Below, one piece after another: positions 1-12,739 of a stretch of 64,000 bases of DNA. Within the stretch, counting starts at the first letter, position 1. The number at the start of each line of letters is the position of its first letter. Under the pieces are notes generated by a model. It was not told where the DNA came from and made no database searches. It saw only the letters and a program-made list of their open reading frames with translations. This DNA is from Durusdinium trenchii (taxonomy: Eukaryota > Sar > Dinophyceae > Suessiales > Symbiodiniaceae), in assembly GCA_963970005.1 (NCBI GenBank), contig CAXAMN010021385.1, forward strand, positions 395,375 to 459,374, written 5' to 3'. The position numbers and the translations under genes were made by a program.

Positions 1-354
1 ATCTATGTCCCAAGTGCCAGAAGCAGAATCGAAGTAATCCTCCTGAACATGAGCTCAAGCATGGGTTTCTTTGAGTTGCAGTGACATACACCTATACAGC
101 GACAAGAGTTTAGGCCATTACAATCGTTGTAGGACTAGAGAAGAAACGGCAGAGATATGAAACGCATCCCAAAGAAGCCGCTAACCAACTAAGACACAAA
201 CGGAAGCATGCGACCACAGCCACCTGGGTATTAGAATTCAAGCTAAAGTTCATCTGGGACACATATGTGACCCTCCATTGCCACCTTCAGAGCCAAATTC
301 AAGCCGTCAAAATATATTGCTCAAACATTTGAGCACAAACCTGTGAGCCAGTGA

Positions 355-995
355 CTAGTTGTAGATAGTGGCAGTTGACCACAATCCCCTAAGCAGCTCA
401 AAGACATTGAAGACAGGAACTAGAGTTGAGAATCCAGTCGCAATCTCCTTGCTTACTTGACCATCCAGAGCAAGCAGCTCTGCCAAAAGAGCCTCTGGAT
501 CAACCGCTTGCACTTTCGGACTTGAAGGCGAATGCGACGCAATAGCTGCCTGAGTTAAAGCAATGTCTTCGGATTTCTCCTGCAATGTCCGGCAAATCTT
601 CGGCTAGATAGGTAGCTTTGCATCCCAGGTTCATTTCCAGACAAAGTGGCCTCGTTCCCTTTTGCAAGATGTTCGATGAGGTCTGCAAGCATATGGCCTG
701 CCTTCTCATCTGTCCTAATTGGTTTCGGCGTGCTTTGACACAAATTGAGCAAAGCAGCCAACCATTCTCTTCCAGGATTTTAGAATACCTACTCATGGTG
801 TTGTGGCCTTGTGGGAGCATGCTTAAGACTCAAGTGTCCTGCCATTTGTCTTCAGCCCCTGTCCGCGAAGCCTCTCGGCAAGCTCTGCCACGGTCCTGAA
901 GGCTCGAAAACTCTGCCCAGCTACAGAGGAAACGTGTTGACGATGCAAAGGGTTCTTCTCCGTCCCTGCCAGCTTCTTCCTACTGGCTGCTAGCT
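355..995 (-). CDS. 3' exons of an unknown multi-exon gene
   Basis: Three stretches on the minus strand read like protein but lie in different frames, as expected for short exons. The first (about 995-830) contains FRTVAELAERLRGQGLK. The second (about 790-615) contains REWLAALLNLCQSTPKP and then an amphipathic stretch. The last (about 578-355) begins near SEDIALTQAAIASH and ends at a stop at 355. An acceptor-like TTGCAG/GAGAAA precedes the last exon. I do not recognise the family and could not fix the donor sites. The upstream part is cut off by the tandem repeat starting near 1100. The coding call rests on composition and frame alternation only. Confidence 0.33.
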
Positions 996-1106
996 AGCTA
1001 CTAGCTACCTACCCCCCCAGCCAGTTGCTCCCAAAAAACGAACAAGATGGGGCCCACAAACCCGAATGCAAACACGTACTCGAAAGCAAGCAGCCAAACA
1101 TTGTTT

Positions 1107-1339
1107 GACACTCTTGTAGGGCATTCTTTTGTGAGACATTCTTGTGGGACACTCTTGTAGCACACCCTTTGTCGGACACTCTTGTGGGACACCTCTGTGG
1201 CACACTCTTGTGAGGCACTCTTGTGGGGCGCCCTCTTGTGTGACACTCTTGTGAGACACTCTTGCAGGACACTCCTGTGGGATTCTCTTGTCAAACGCTC
1301 ATTGTAGGACACTTGTGTGGCACAGTCTTGTCGGAAGCT
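1107..1339. repeat. 13-bp satellite, degenerate copy 1
   Basis: Tandem units close to CACTCTTGTGGGA, with many substitutions and small indels. Translated on the minus strand it gives the repetitive peptide pattern VSHKS/ECPTR, which is an artefact of the repeat. The same unit forms a longer and cleaner array near 20.8-21.2 kb. Confidence 0.85.
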
Positions 1340-1340
1340 T

Positions 1341-2990
1341 GTGGCACGGTGTGGCACCGAGCCACGCCAACGCAGGTTCTACCGGGGCGGTGCCAAGCTG
1401 TATGGCACAGCGACATCACGGACGTAATTTTGCAACCGTGCGTCACAGAGTACCTGCAACCATGTGACACGACACCACCAAACATCCCGCTCACTAGCGA
1501 CACGCCGAGTTTACACACACGCATGTTTCCCTTCCCACAAAGGCACGGAGCCACACAAACGCACTTTCCACCAAGGCCGCAAGAAATCGCATGACACAGC
1601 GACATCAGGGACGTAGCTTCGCAGCACCGCCTTCTGAACCGGCATCTCCAATAACCTACTCCCCGCACAACATTTGCACTGCCACTACGCAGTCCCAGGT
1701 CCCAAGCTGGAGCTCCCAGAAGACACTTCCGCCCGACTGCGTGTCGTACGGGACTTCCTCCATAGTCATGCGTCAAGTCTCCAACAGTAAGCGCTTGGCA
1801 CAAGACTTGCTGGAAGGAAAAGTGCCGTAGGAAGTCTCAGCAGCGAACGCATCAAGCAGCTCTCCCCAAGCAGAGTGGCAATCCTGACCCTACAAGCCAC
1901 AGCCGCCGACCCACCAACCCCAGTGGCGCGGCAACATTTCCCTCCACCCAACGTCGCAACCTCACGATTCCCCACGCCTGCCACGACGAAGATTCACCGA
2001 CTCACCTTCCACACCTCCAACATGCACAAAGTGCTGGGCCTGCCACGAAAAGTTACTGCATCATATCTTCATGTCTTTAGCAAAGCTTGCACCACACCAC
2101 ACAATCGGAGTAATTTTGAGAGCATGCTCCCATCCACCAAAGTCGCATTTTTAGCTGAGACCTGTCACGAAAACACAGCTTCCGGGCAAGGGCCTGAAAA
2201 GTGATTTAACGAAACGCTGCACCTGCAGCAGCCAAATCATCCTCCACACTTCAACATGCTATGTTTCTACACTAGTTCACACGAATCTGACACTTCATGT
2301 TTCCAACCAAAACCTCCTCCAAAAGCTTCCCCTAATGGCAGGGCCTTATCGATGACGTTCAAAAGTTCGCGGACGGTTGCAAACGGTTGCGGACGGTTGT
2401 GGCCACGAAGGCAATGTCACGCGAACAACACTCTACTCTACCCTCGGACTCCCAATGTAAACAAGAACCCTTTGCTACGCATTCGGGAAAATGATGGATT
2501 TCTCCCAAGAGCTGAAGAAAAGCCAAGCATCATGCCATCATTGGGCAGGGCCATCAGTCTCCGTCGAAAGCGATAGTTGGTTGACTCGGTTAACCGCAAT
2601 GTGCTCCTCTGAACCACATTCAAAACTTGTACTGCATCAGGTGACACAGAGGAGCAAAGCTGCAGGACAAAAGAATGATTCGACCCATTGCAGGTTACCA
2701 AGAAGATCTGTGGGAACAAAGGAAGTTTCCCATGTGCTCAAGGTTTGTGGAAAGAAATACTGTGGACAGCAAAGTCCTGAAAGAGCTCCAAGCTGGATGC
2801 AGTCGCAGCGCAATCCATGCAGCAAGGACAGTCCAACCAACACCGCGTCGGCGGCGCAACATGCTCAGCTAGACACGAACAAGCAGGTCAAAGTAAGCAG
2901 TTGTGGCTGAATACGCGGTGCTTGACGTGCGACCATGGTGCTAGCATGTCTGCAAAACATACCTTTCAATGGGATAGTAAACTGGAGCTG
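1341..2990. other. No convincing gene; part of a duplicated module
   Basis: No reading frame here looks coding. Parts of 1040-1700 resemble 20090-20600: both hold a GAACCCGAATGCAAAC-type segment, a stretch rich in gtgccaca/gtgacac words and the word CTTTCCACC. This suggests one dispersed module that includes the 13-bp satellite. The rest, to about 2990, shows nothing I can name. Confidence 0.5.
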
Positions 2991-2996
2991 CTAGGA

Positions 2997-3185
2997 CTAT
3001 TTAAACAGGAGCTGTGATGCCATCAACGTCTGACAGATTGCAGCTGCCAGAGTGTCCATCAATGCAGAGTACTCAAGCTGAGTTGCAAGCGCTACACAAC
3101 ACTTGTATTCTATATGCTTGTCTTGGACAAAAAATCCTAGGATCTTAGCTGGCGGCTGACCAAGACAGCACCTGGCTCTGCGCAC
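2997..3185 (-). CDS. Candidate exon, unknown protein
   Basis: This minus-strand frame reads with a protein-like mix of residues (QPPAKILGFFVQDKHIEYK, then LEYSALMDTLAAAICQTLM) and ends at a stop at the low-coordinate end. It lies among other minus-strand exon candidates and could belong to a long multi-exon gene. No domain is recognised and no splice sites were fixed. It could be a chance frame. Confidence 0.25.
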   Translation of the reverse strand: MRRARCCLGQPPAKILGFFVQDKHIEYKCCVALATQLEYSALMDTLAAAICQTLMASQLLFK

Positions 3186-3502
3186 TCATCTCCTTTCAAT
3201 ACCAGAGGTCATCGTTTCACGTCGACCCTGCAAGAATGTCCATTCGTACTAAAATATCCTGGCATGAGCTCTGCTTCAAAAAGCCCGATGCCTCACAAAG
3301 GCCAAAGTCCTGGAAAAGCCCGATCAAGACCTTTCCTCGAGAGTTTCCAACACACCCTTCACAAAATATCAGTCGACTTCAGCACTCTGGGCCGACGAGA
3401 ACGCTGAAGTCTATGATTCGCTCTCAACAAATGAGATCTAGACGCAACAACACCATGTCAGCGCAGTCACCATCAATGCGGAGTGTCCTGCAGCAACTGG
3501 CT

Positions 3503-3709
3503 TCAGAGGCAAACGGACTCTGGTATGGTTGACATGGTCCTCGCCAAAGCACGAAGGCAGGGAAGAAATTCGAGCTCCTCATTTGCTCCCGCCGGGAAGA
3601 TGAGGTGTCTATCAGCACAAATCTGGGCCAAGGACTCGCTGGTTATCTTCGTCCCAATACCTTGCCACACTAGCTTAACTGCCCGAGCGACTCCAAAGCC
3701 TTGAACCAT
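3503..3709 (-). CDS. Candidate exon, unknown protein
   Basis: The minus-strand frame includes ARAVKLVWQGIGTKITSE and then ICADRHLIFPAGANEELEF, which look like a folded domain rather than random translation. The neighbouring stretches 3186-3502 and 3710-4177 show nothing else convincing. Its strand agrees with the genes on both sides. Function unknown. Confidence 0.27.
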   Translation of the reverse strand: MVQGFGVARAVKLVWQGIGTKITSESLAQICADRHLIFPAGANEELEFLPCLRALARTMSTIPESVCL

Positions 3710-4064
3710 TCTACATGACAGTGGTCAACAAGAATTTAGAATGTACCGTTTCCGAAGCAAGTGTCATGTCATAAACTATGCTTTCATAAACTCCAATGCT
3801 TCAAGCAGGTGAAAATCAAAGTATGCCTAAACCAGCTCTCTCTGCTCTGCTCAAGGTCTGGAACGGCACCAGAGCGAGCCTTCAGCAAGGCGCTGCATTG
3901 CGCTGCATACAATTTGAACAAAAGGTCGCTTCAAATGGCCTCTCGCTTCAAGGAGGGCAAGCTGTACAATACAAATTGCAGAATTCCTCGAGAATGCTCA
4001 AAGGCTTCACGTGTAATTCGTCCAGTGCCTAGGCTGGACGCCGAGTCACAGAGTATCAAATGAT

Positions 4065-4086
4065 ATTATAATATATATATATATAC
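4065..4086. repeat. AT microsatellite
   Basis: Short alternating AT tract (tataatatatatatatata) between gene fragments. Confidence 0.9.
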
Positions 4087-4177
4087 AGCGTATATCAAAT
4101 GAGAAACGCAGAAGCTCTAAACACTCACTGAATCTCACTTAATATGTGTCATGGAAAGCCCTTTGCAGGCACCAAAA

Positions 4178-4765
4178 TTATCCAAGGTCCGAGGCGCCTT
4201 CAGAGTCCCACTCTGACCACAATTTCACAGCCTCAAGCTTCTCAGGATCTACAGGCAGAGTTGCGCAAAGGGCATCGATGACCTGCTCACGTCTCAGTAA
4301 ATCTCTGCACCAGTTCTGATGATTTGACACCGACCCCTAGTTGCAACACATGAGGAATCCACATGGCGAATCCGTCTAGGCCTCGTGTTTTTCCAGAGAG
4401 CCTGCACCCAGTGGTCGTCTTCCAACAAAGACAGAATCACTGGAGAGTGGACACGCATTTGGATTGAAGCTGCAGGCCTACCGAGAGTGAGACTAACCAA
4501 CAAGTAAAAAGCCGCCGGTTGTTGCGCACCAGAGTCATCATCATCAAGGGCATGAAACCACGCAGTGCTGTTGAGGCGCACCTTGCAAGTAGCTGGATAT
4601 GTGTGAAATACACGGCAAGTCTTTCAACTGTTTTCCATGTTCTATTGAATACCGGCCCGGGCAATCCATGCTGACTTGGCGCGTCTGGCAGCGCTTCTAC
4701 CCGCACAAACTCTGCACGGCACAGGGGGCAAAGGTACCTCACAACTGTGGCGATCCTTGGGATTC
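4178..4765 (-). CDS. Multi-exon gene with RING-like zinc-finger end
   Basis: Read on the minus strand, an exon near 4760-4650 contains RYLCPLCRAEFVRVEALPD. CPLCRAEF is typical of the last C-x2-C pair of RING fingers, which usually act as ubiquitin ligases. A second exon (about 4583-4370) encodes LDDDDSGAQQPAAFYLLV and then SPVILSLLEDDHWVQALW. A last exon begins after TCAG near 4322 (NWCRDLLRREQVIDALCA) and ends with the stop at 4178-4180. The first half of a RING may lie farther upstream, where about 5190-5140 reads ECCICCAELPSDAV, but I could not join the two. The exons are host-like, with introns, unlike the intron-free frames at 46-58 kb. Substrate and partners cannot be inferred. Confidence 0.45.
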
Positions 4766-5449
4766 TTTGCTCAGGAGGTTTCTAGGAGAAACTTTCTCTG
4801 CAAGTCTGCATCTTGTCTTGACAGGTCATGGCTGCTATGGCTTTTGATGTCATCACTGAGTCATCACGAGACACGGTGCAGGGGTCGATTGGAGTAGGAG
4901 CTTAGCACAACCTTTGCCAAGCAACTACGCTCAAGCGACAAAGAGTTGCTTCAAGCTTGAGGATAAGCTGGGCAGCAAGCCATGGTGTAGATAATGTCGA
5001 CAAGCACGCTTCTTGTTTCTTCCGCTTCGCTGCATCAGCCTATGCATGGGGCATGATAAGTGACTGTGCGAGACGTGATCATTGATATGTTTGGGTGCTG
5101 TTGCAGTGTTGCTCTGCTTGCATCTTCCCTGGGGAACAGACATGCAAACTGCGTCCGAAGGTAGTTCCGCACAGCAAATGCAGCACTCTGCTCCAGGCCC
5201 TGCCAGTCGGCTTCCTTTTCGCTGCCACATCAGTTTAGTTCAAGTTGGTGTCACCATGTCACAGTTAAAGCTGCTCTAGACCTTAGACTTAACCCCAAGC
5301 CAGAAAGTACAGTTGAAGGCCCTCCCTGCCTCTGAGAAAACTGCCACTGCCTGCCTAGTTGGACTAGAAAGCTTCTCTTTTCAATCACAACAGTTCTCTT
5401 GCAGTGCTTTGTGTTGCGCATTGCAGCTTCAACAATCAATGGTCAAGAA

Positions 5450-6240
5450 AGTGGACGCTCAAGAGATTGACAAAAAACTGTAATTGTTGTTGCTGTTGTT
5501 ATGGCGAAGGCTTGCCTTTTTGCTTGAGAATGGAGCCCGGCTCTGCATTTCGACTTCATCCTCATGCACAGCTGAAGGCAGGCCCTCCTCAAACTGAGAC
5601 ACTGTGACCAATGCTTCCTTGCCTGCAAGCAGTTTATAGAAGTGAGAATGGGTCCAAGTTCACCAACGTGCAGGTCCTCCACAGTACAAGTAGTTGTGCT
5701 GTGAACTGACATTGTCCTCAGTAGAGTACTGATCAAGAGTCATAGCATTCATGGCACACCAGCGAATACGGTCTTGAACCTGTGTAATCAAGCGTAAGCC
5801 TTCACGTATAAACAAGTGTATACTGTATACGGTACAAACAAGTTTGTGCATGATTTGCTTGAGCCAAGTCTCGGCATACCTGGAATCTCGAACTGTGGCG
5901 GCACTTTGTCCATCAGAAATTCCTAGAAAAAAGCGACTTAAGAAAAGGATCTGCCATCAATGCAAGTGAAGCACTATGTTGACTATGACCGTTTTGCTTG
6001 CTGGAAAGGAGAAGCAACAAACCACCCTATTGCCTCAGCATCATCTCCATCCTCGGCCGTAAGATCCATGACCTTTGCCACCCTCAGGATGTGTTGCAAA
6101 GGCTTCCACACTTGCTTCCAAAGCCTAGAAAGTGTGCAGTACAACTCATGCTGCATGCTCGATCAAGTATATATTTACACACTTTACTCAATATGGCTTG
6201 GTCATCATCACGTAACATTTTCTCAGCAGGGTCTGGTCTC
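5450..6240 (-). CDS. Unknown multi-exon gene
   Basis: Several minus-strand exons can be seen. One ends near 6183 with EKMLRDDDQAILSK, followed by a GTGTGT donor. The next begins at 6124 after a TTTCTAG acceptor. One near 5785-5665 encodes VQDRIRWCAMNAMTLDQYS after an ACACAG acceptor. One near 5617-5510 encodes VSQFEEGLPSAVHEDEVEM and may end at a GC donor. The first exon starts just beyond the end of the ankyrin gene on the same strand. I recognise no domain. It may be continuous with the RING-like gene downstream, since strand and spacing allow this, but no sequence evidence links them. Confidence 0.4.
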
Positions 6241-6328
6241 AGTTCGCAAGGTGAAAACATGCACAGTGAAAGGTTGGTCAGTACATTGTCGCGATGTGCT
6301 CCTTCATCGCTTTGATGGCACTCTCGCC

Positions 6329-7772
6329 TCACTCTTCATCCTTCTTTGACTGGGTCTTGGCTGCTTCACGTAGTACTTCAACAACATGACTGTTGAGAGT
6401 GCCCTCTGCATGATCTTGGGCGGTCTGGCCATTCTCATCTGTTGTATGCACATTAGCACCATGGGCAAGGAGAGCTTGAACGCAAAGAAGCTGTTGATTC
6501 ATGGCAGCCCAAATGAGTGCGGTCTCCCCACGGCTGGTCTTGGCCTCAGTAGGACACTTCAGCTCAATAAGGCTCTTCACCAAACTGGGGTTGCCAGCCT
6601 GGACTGCGCTGAAAAGGGCTGTTTGACCATCCTCATCCTGATGTTCCACCTTTGCTCCTTTTGCAACCAGGAACTTGCAAATCTCTTCACGTCCGAACTG
6701 AGCAGCCAAAAGCAGTGCGGTCTTGCCTTGTTTGGTGACTTGGTCAACTTTGGCATCCTTCTTCACAAGCCCCTGTACTGTAGTCAAATGACCTTCCGAT
6801 GCAGCCCACATCAAAGCAGTCTGATGATGCTGGTCCAGCTGATTCACTTTGGCACCCTCTCCGATCAGAAATCCGCAAACATCCCAATGCCCATTTGCGG
6901 CCGCTTTCATCAAAGCTGTCTCTCCCTTTTCCGTGGCATAGTCGGCCGTGATGCCAAAGTTACTGACCAAGAGCTCACAAATCTCGTAGTGTCCACTCAA
7001 AGAAGCCCACATCAGAACATCCCAGCCTTCATCATCCTTCAGGTCCAAGGAAGCTCCGTCATCGGCCAGAATTTGCACAACATCTCCTTCTCCCTGTTCA
7101 GCAGCCTTCATGATCGCTGTCCTTGCCAAGCAACAAATCAAGCAAATCGCACTGGCATAATACAGCAAAACAAGTTCCGAACACAGAATAGGTTTCATGC
7201 AGCCTAGATTCACTCCCTCGTCATCCTTCATGTCCAAGATCCTCTTCTTCTCACGCATGAGGGACTGCTGCGCTTCATCCTTGCCGCCGGTCAATGATGG
7301 TCCTTTCTTCCTTTGAGCCGCTTGAGCCTCAACGAGGAACCTGATGATGTCAGTATGGCCCTCTTTACCTGAGCAACAAGAAAGTCCTACAAATACAGCA
7401 CCCAAAGGTTTACAGCGCTCAGTCTAGCATCTGGAAGTGTACATTACTCAAGCCCAGCCTTCTGCAATGCTTGAATTTGGCCAAGCTGCATGCTTTCATC
7501 AAAGCCGTTTCTCCCATGTCATCTTTGGCGGAAATGCGAGCTCCCTTGTCAACAAGAAACTGGACCACTTGTATGTAGCCGCCCGATGCCGCATGCATCA
7601 GCGCATTGACGCCCTCTGGATCCTTCTGATCAACCTTCACTTTCTTATCCTCCAAGGCTTTGCTGCAACCCTCGACTTGGCCAGATTTGGCCGCCTCGAT
7701 CAGGGGATAGACAGCGGTGGTACTGGTTTTGCCTTGGTTACTTTTGAGAGCTGCCAGCAAGTTACTGGTCAT
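6329..7772 (-). CDS. Ankyrin-repeat protein (three exons, GC-AG introns)
   Basis: The exons are 7772-7487, 7368-7204 and 7116-6329, giving 412 residues. Joining them restores ankyrin repeats across both junctions (ETALMKACS/KEGHTDIIRF and DDEGVNL/AIMKAAEQG). About eleven repeats of roughly 33 residues fill almost the whole protein, each with the TALxxAAxxGH helix pattern and the GAxVxxxD turn. Both introns (118 and 87 nt) start with GC and end with AG, a non-canonical donor common in dinoflagellates. The start is the first ATG upstream of the repeats (MTSNLLAALKS). The C-terminus is short and charged (SKKDEE). Ankyrin proteins are binding scaffolds; no catalytic domain is visible and the partner is unknown. 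Open frames on the plus strand across this region are shadows. Confidence 0.88.
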
Positions 7773-7854
7773 GGCGCAAGATTTGATTTCACTCACTGCA
7801 CTCAACACTGGCTCAACCAGTATCTCAGCACTCTTGAACCATAAAACATGTATG

Positions 7855-7893
7855 GAGAGAGAGAGAGAGAGTGTGTGAGAGAGAGAGAGAGAG
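7855..7893. repeat. GA microsatellite
   Basis: Run of ga dinucleotides interrupted by gtgtgt, just upstream of the ankyrin gene start. Confidence 0.92.
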
Positions 7894-8039
7894 TTCACAG
7901 GACCATTCATAATAGTGCACATGGGCACATCGAACGTGTCACTATTACAATCATATTGTGGAGAGTCCACAGAGCTGGTAATCACTCTAAGAGCAGGTCT
8001 GTTCAGCTTCAGTAGCGAGCCTTCCAAAAGGCAAGGCAT

Positions 8040-11000
8040 GGCAAGGGTGGTGTCAATCTAATCAAATGTGCAGCATCGACGCCGGCACCGTCGTGATGCC
8101 TAGTTGGAAAGGCACGGCCTGCACACAGCCCCATCGTCCACCACATCATTTGATGCATCAAGATCTGCCTGAAGCCGCACTGTTGAGGGTCATTGAATTT
8201 GGTTGTTCTCAACGATTCTCTGAAGTCTCAGCTTCGCTCCACAGGTGTTTCATGTTCTGTGCCAGGGAAAATTGCCTTGGAGAGTCTTGAAGAGCATGGC
8301 CATTCATGATTCGCCCCAACATGCTTGTCATCACCCAATCTTCCGTCGCCAGCAGGATAAGAATATCATGTCCACAAAACACACGAGCACATGAAGCACA
8401 GTACCTTGGCTCTTAGACTGCCACCCTGGGGGCTCCGTCCATGTTCCTCGAAAAGCTTGATGAACAAGCGAAAGCCAGCCCGGTTTCTTGATTATGCGGT
8501 CTTGTCAGGACTTCTGCACAACAGCATTTCAACTTTAGTCCAGCCCGACTGGCTGTAAGGCTGCAACATTGCATATCATAGCATGATAAGCAGCGCTCGG
8601 CAACCATTTTAGGCCTGACCCGGAAGCAGGCGTCAGATTGTGGTCTTCATGGAACGGTTGGTGGCAAGAATCCGCAAAATAAAGGAAAGAAATGGTGCCT
8701 GGATCACGCCAAATGGTTTGCATGTGTGCATGCAGAGCAAGGTGGGGTTCAAATCAATGAACGCTGTTAATGTGTAGCTGTGTAGTTTCAACGATTGGTA
8801 ATTGCTGCAATCTGCAGTCCATTGCTTCTATTGTTAACAAATGTTGTCATGCGCCCCAAATAAAGCTACTCAAATCCTGTCTCTGACTCACTCTAATGGA
8901 CCTCACATGCCAATCACAATGCGGGCATATGTGTGCTCAGAACTCTATCAGGGTTGCAAGATCCAGAAAGAAACAACAACAAGAAAGTGTTACAAAGAAT
9001 AAACCCGGCAACCCACCAGAAAATGCAAAGCAATCTTGACAGAAACAGAGAATGGGGTCGCACTCTTTTTATCATCGCCTCAGCGGAAGTATTGACTCCT
9101 TCGGCATCTTGACTAACAGGTTTCATTAGGTCTCCTCAATCTTTTGGGCCCTACAGTCCAGGTCCGTAGCATGGTGGAACTGGCTCAGATATAACTGATT
9201 CCTGCACAGCCACGGCCACCTGACAGGAGCTGTGGCTTGAGGAGCTCGGGGTCTTGAATAGCAGAGCCATCAGACCCCCAATCCCTGTTGGGCTAGTGAC
9301 ATCCAGTTGACTATTAGTAAAGGACACGTGAGGCCAGGGAGCAAGCAAAAGCGGCTTGCAAGACCAATCAGGAGCAATGAGAAATGATCAAAACCGAAAG
9401 ACATGATGCTTCGATGCATGCACGAGACAAGTTGAGATGAGAGGAACGGTGGAATCAATCAGCTCAGAAGGAAGGAGGTGATGAGATCAAGAAAGTGAAA
9501 GCATTACACCGGCATAGACACCAGATAGCAAATTCGAAAAAACAAGAGCACCTGGAACAAAGAAAATCAAATAGTTCACGAAAGAAATCCCATGAGAGTT
9601 TCCAGTGACCGTGAGTAGGTACAATTACAACAACACCTCTTTCCGTGTGACTCCACAAATCCAGTCATCGATTCTCAGAAGTGGGGAAACATGTAAGGAA
9701 ACACATGGAAAACAATTGGGGAAACGAGGAGACAAATAAGGAGAGACAGCAACAGCGGAAAACAGAACGCCGATCACACAGGCAAGACAAGCCACCAGCG
9801 GCAGCGATGGAACAAAACGCCGATCGGCCACCCAGTCATTGATAATCATAGAGAAGTAAGGGCCCTGTAACTTTCAACTATCTGAGAAAAAAAAATTAAA
9901 GCAACTTGAGCCACTAGTTAGACCAGCCACAGCGATAAGGTTCAGGGTGGGAGTTTGAGCACATCATCTTCATAGCATGTGTCAAAGGTCCTTTGTTCTT
10001 AACTTCTGTTCAAAGAAAACTTGAGCCACTAGTGGGGGTCAGGAAAGGATGAAATGAAATGGGAGATTCGAGGTTTAAGGAGAGAAGAAACTCTGCAACA
10101 GAGGAGATTCTGGAAGGCAGGCTGGAAGAGAACATGCAACACAAAAACCTTACAAAAAGGGTCCCCTGGCTCAATATTCAAAAGGTTGGAGAAGAGACTC
10201 GAGGTTTGAGAAAATAAGAAAGGTTTCAACAGAAGAGAGTCTGAAAGGAAGGCTCAGAGAGGTCGAGGGAGGGACCTAGACCTAGAAGTCCAGCGTTCAA
10301 AGGGGTTGCAACAACATCAGACTTCATGCTTGGTCAGGAACTTCTCTTCATGTGTTCTTGTTGGCACTTCGTTTCTTGAACGTGTTTGATGTGATGTCGT
10401 ATTTGTTTTGTAGTGGCTGGCGCAGTTGTGGAGGGAAACGGCTTCTCCAAAATATGTCGTTTGCCGTCGCCCTGTACATGTTGCTGATTGGCCCCAACCC
10501 CCAATATAGAATCAGCCGTGGGTGAATCTGGGGAGGACTACGGCCTGCCAGGGCTTGGGGGTTCAAAAGAATTCTAAAGGACAATTATATACACGTGGTC
10601 ATGGGCATGGGATTGAAACATTTTGTGGTCCGCGTGCCACCCCACAAATCCTTCTCATTCTCACATCGCAAATATTATTAAAACTTATGAAAAGTCCAAG
10701 GCTCTTGACTTAGTCATTCCGTCCAGCTTTAAATCATGAATTTGGAGAGTCCAGGCTATGAGCCACCCATTGGCAGTTTCAACCGGGTTTCACGGTTTCA
10801 CCTATCAGTTTTCACGCATCGCTTGAGAATTCGTAGCGAAAAAAACAATTGAATCTATATACAGTAGGTGAGATAGCGGTTTCCTGGTCGTTTTCTTTGG
10901 ATGATCTAGCTAGACTGTTTTATGTGCGATGTATCTACACAGCTACAACCTCAGTCAATCGACAGGTGTTGTTCAGGAGACTGCAGCTCAGTGGAAAACA

Positions 11001-12739
11001 GTGCCTGACTCGACGCTTCTCGAATAAATGCAGCATCCTTCTTCAAGAACTCTGCAGCATACCTTGAAAAAGTGCTATGAACAAGTGTTACATTCAATGT
11101 TGGTCCAGCCTTAATATGAAATAGGGATTGTTTTCTTGCCTAAGCCAAAGACATAAGGGCGCGTTTACTCTGCCTTGCAGCCGCCTTGACCACCTCAGGG
11201 TCGCCCTTTAATTCCTCGCGACCCGAAGGAGGTCGAAAACAATGAAAGCCACACATCTGCACGACACAAGCGACATGCCGCCTGTGCAGCGTACCGCAAA
11301 GAGATGCCCCGTTGCTGTACAGCTGCTAAAACTACATCACGGTCCTGGGAAAGAGAACAGGGAGACAACTGTCAGGCACACTCTGAAACGATTGGTCTCC
11401 CACTGCCACGTTTCATGATGTAAAGTGTTCCCAAATCACCCCATAACATGCCGGGCACACTGCACGCAGCTCCTCTCGGCCAGGCAAACAAAACGAATCA
11501 AAAACATGTGGGGCGAATCTGGCCTCAAACATGAAACGACATAATAGCGAGCCTGGGAAGCATAGGCCAGCGCCCCACCATTTTCCTGGACTGCTCGCAG
11601 GACGACCTGATTGAAATTTGCAAAACGGTGGAACAAACGTATTGTGTGAAAAACATGCTTTCAAATTTCAAAGACCCAACCTCTTTGTCCGCCTGCAGCA
11701 CATCTGAAGCCCACCTTCAGCACCCAGCTAAAGTGCACATCTCGAACACAGTTAATTTTGGTTCTGCATGTCTGGGAGTGCGTCGTTCTGGCGGAAGCAT
11801 GCGTACATGGACTCAACCTAGACATAGGTACGTGGGAAGCGGCCTGTTTGTTTTGTCACAACAGCGAGCGCTCTGAAAAGAACAAGGCCTACAAGCCCGT
11901 GCACCTACGTGGGTGTACATAATACACAGCACAGTGCGCACAATGCATTACCTCGCATCACGGCCCCTTCCACGCGCCCCTTTCTGGCTATATAAGTGCA
12001 CCCACCAATGGCATGGGGACGGGTTGGTGTGGGATTGGGTTTGTGAGCTGCAGACTATACAATGGTATCAGGTCCCTACTACAGGTCACAAAGATTCTAA
12101 ATATGCGAGATGCAAACGGTAGACTCAGTGAGCTCTTCAGGTCTGGCGTCTTTGTTTTTGGAAAGGGCATCAACCCGAGTGAGGGCGGCGACCACGCATA
12201 GGGGAACTAGCACGCACAAAATAATCAAAACATTCGCCATGGGAAGGTTTCATTATCAAAACCTAAGGAAAGACAAGTCAGAAACGACTGCGACGTACGC
12301 ACTGGTAATCTTTAGGTGTTGGACTACTCAAAAAAGGCCCCTCTCTTTCAAAAGAGAGAACACCTGCCGCGCGCGCTAACATTCTTCAGGTGCGTCGGTT
12401 CCTTACAACGAGCCTCCCTCTTATCCAAGGAGAGACCACTTAAAACCAAACAGAGCAACACGTCAAAATAGGGATGCACCAAGCCGCGAGGCCAAGCATT
12501 TGAAGATGCAGGCGGTTCATACTTGCTCTGGTCCGTGGCTGGCATGTTGTTCAGCGCTTGTAACTGACTTCATAGTTAATGACCTCAAACCAACTCAACC
12601 CATTCAACATGAGCTCTCAGCAACTTTCTTTTTCTTTCAGGTGCTTGGCGTGTAGAAACAGGTATGCAGTGCACCTCTGCTAGTCGCTCATCAGGCACAG
12701 CTGGCGGGACTCACATTTCGGAGCCTCCTCACCCTTCAA
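8040..12739. other. No gene recognised
   Basis: I see no convincing coding sequence on either strand in these 4.7 kb. Open frames are short and of random composition. Purine-rich tracts occur around 10.0-10.3 kb, and a small inverted word (ctctctttcaaaagagag) lies near 12343. Unrecognised small exons cannot be excluded. Confidence 0.4.

Noticed and set aside
6386..7844. Plus-strand frames of 273 and 135 codons
   Set aside because: They lie opposite the ankyrin gene and have no repeat or domain pattern of their own.
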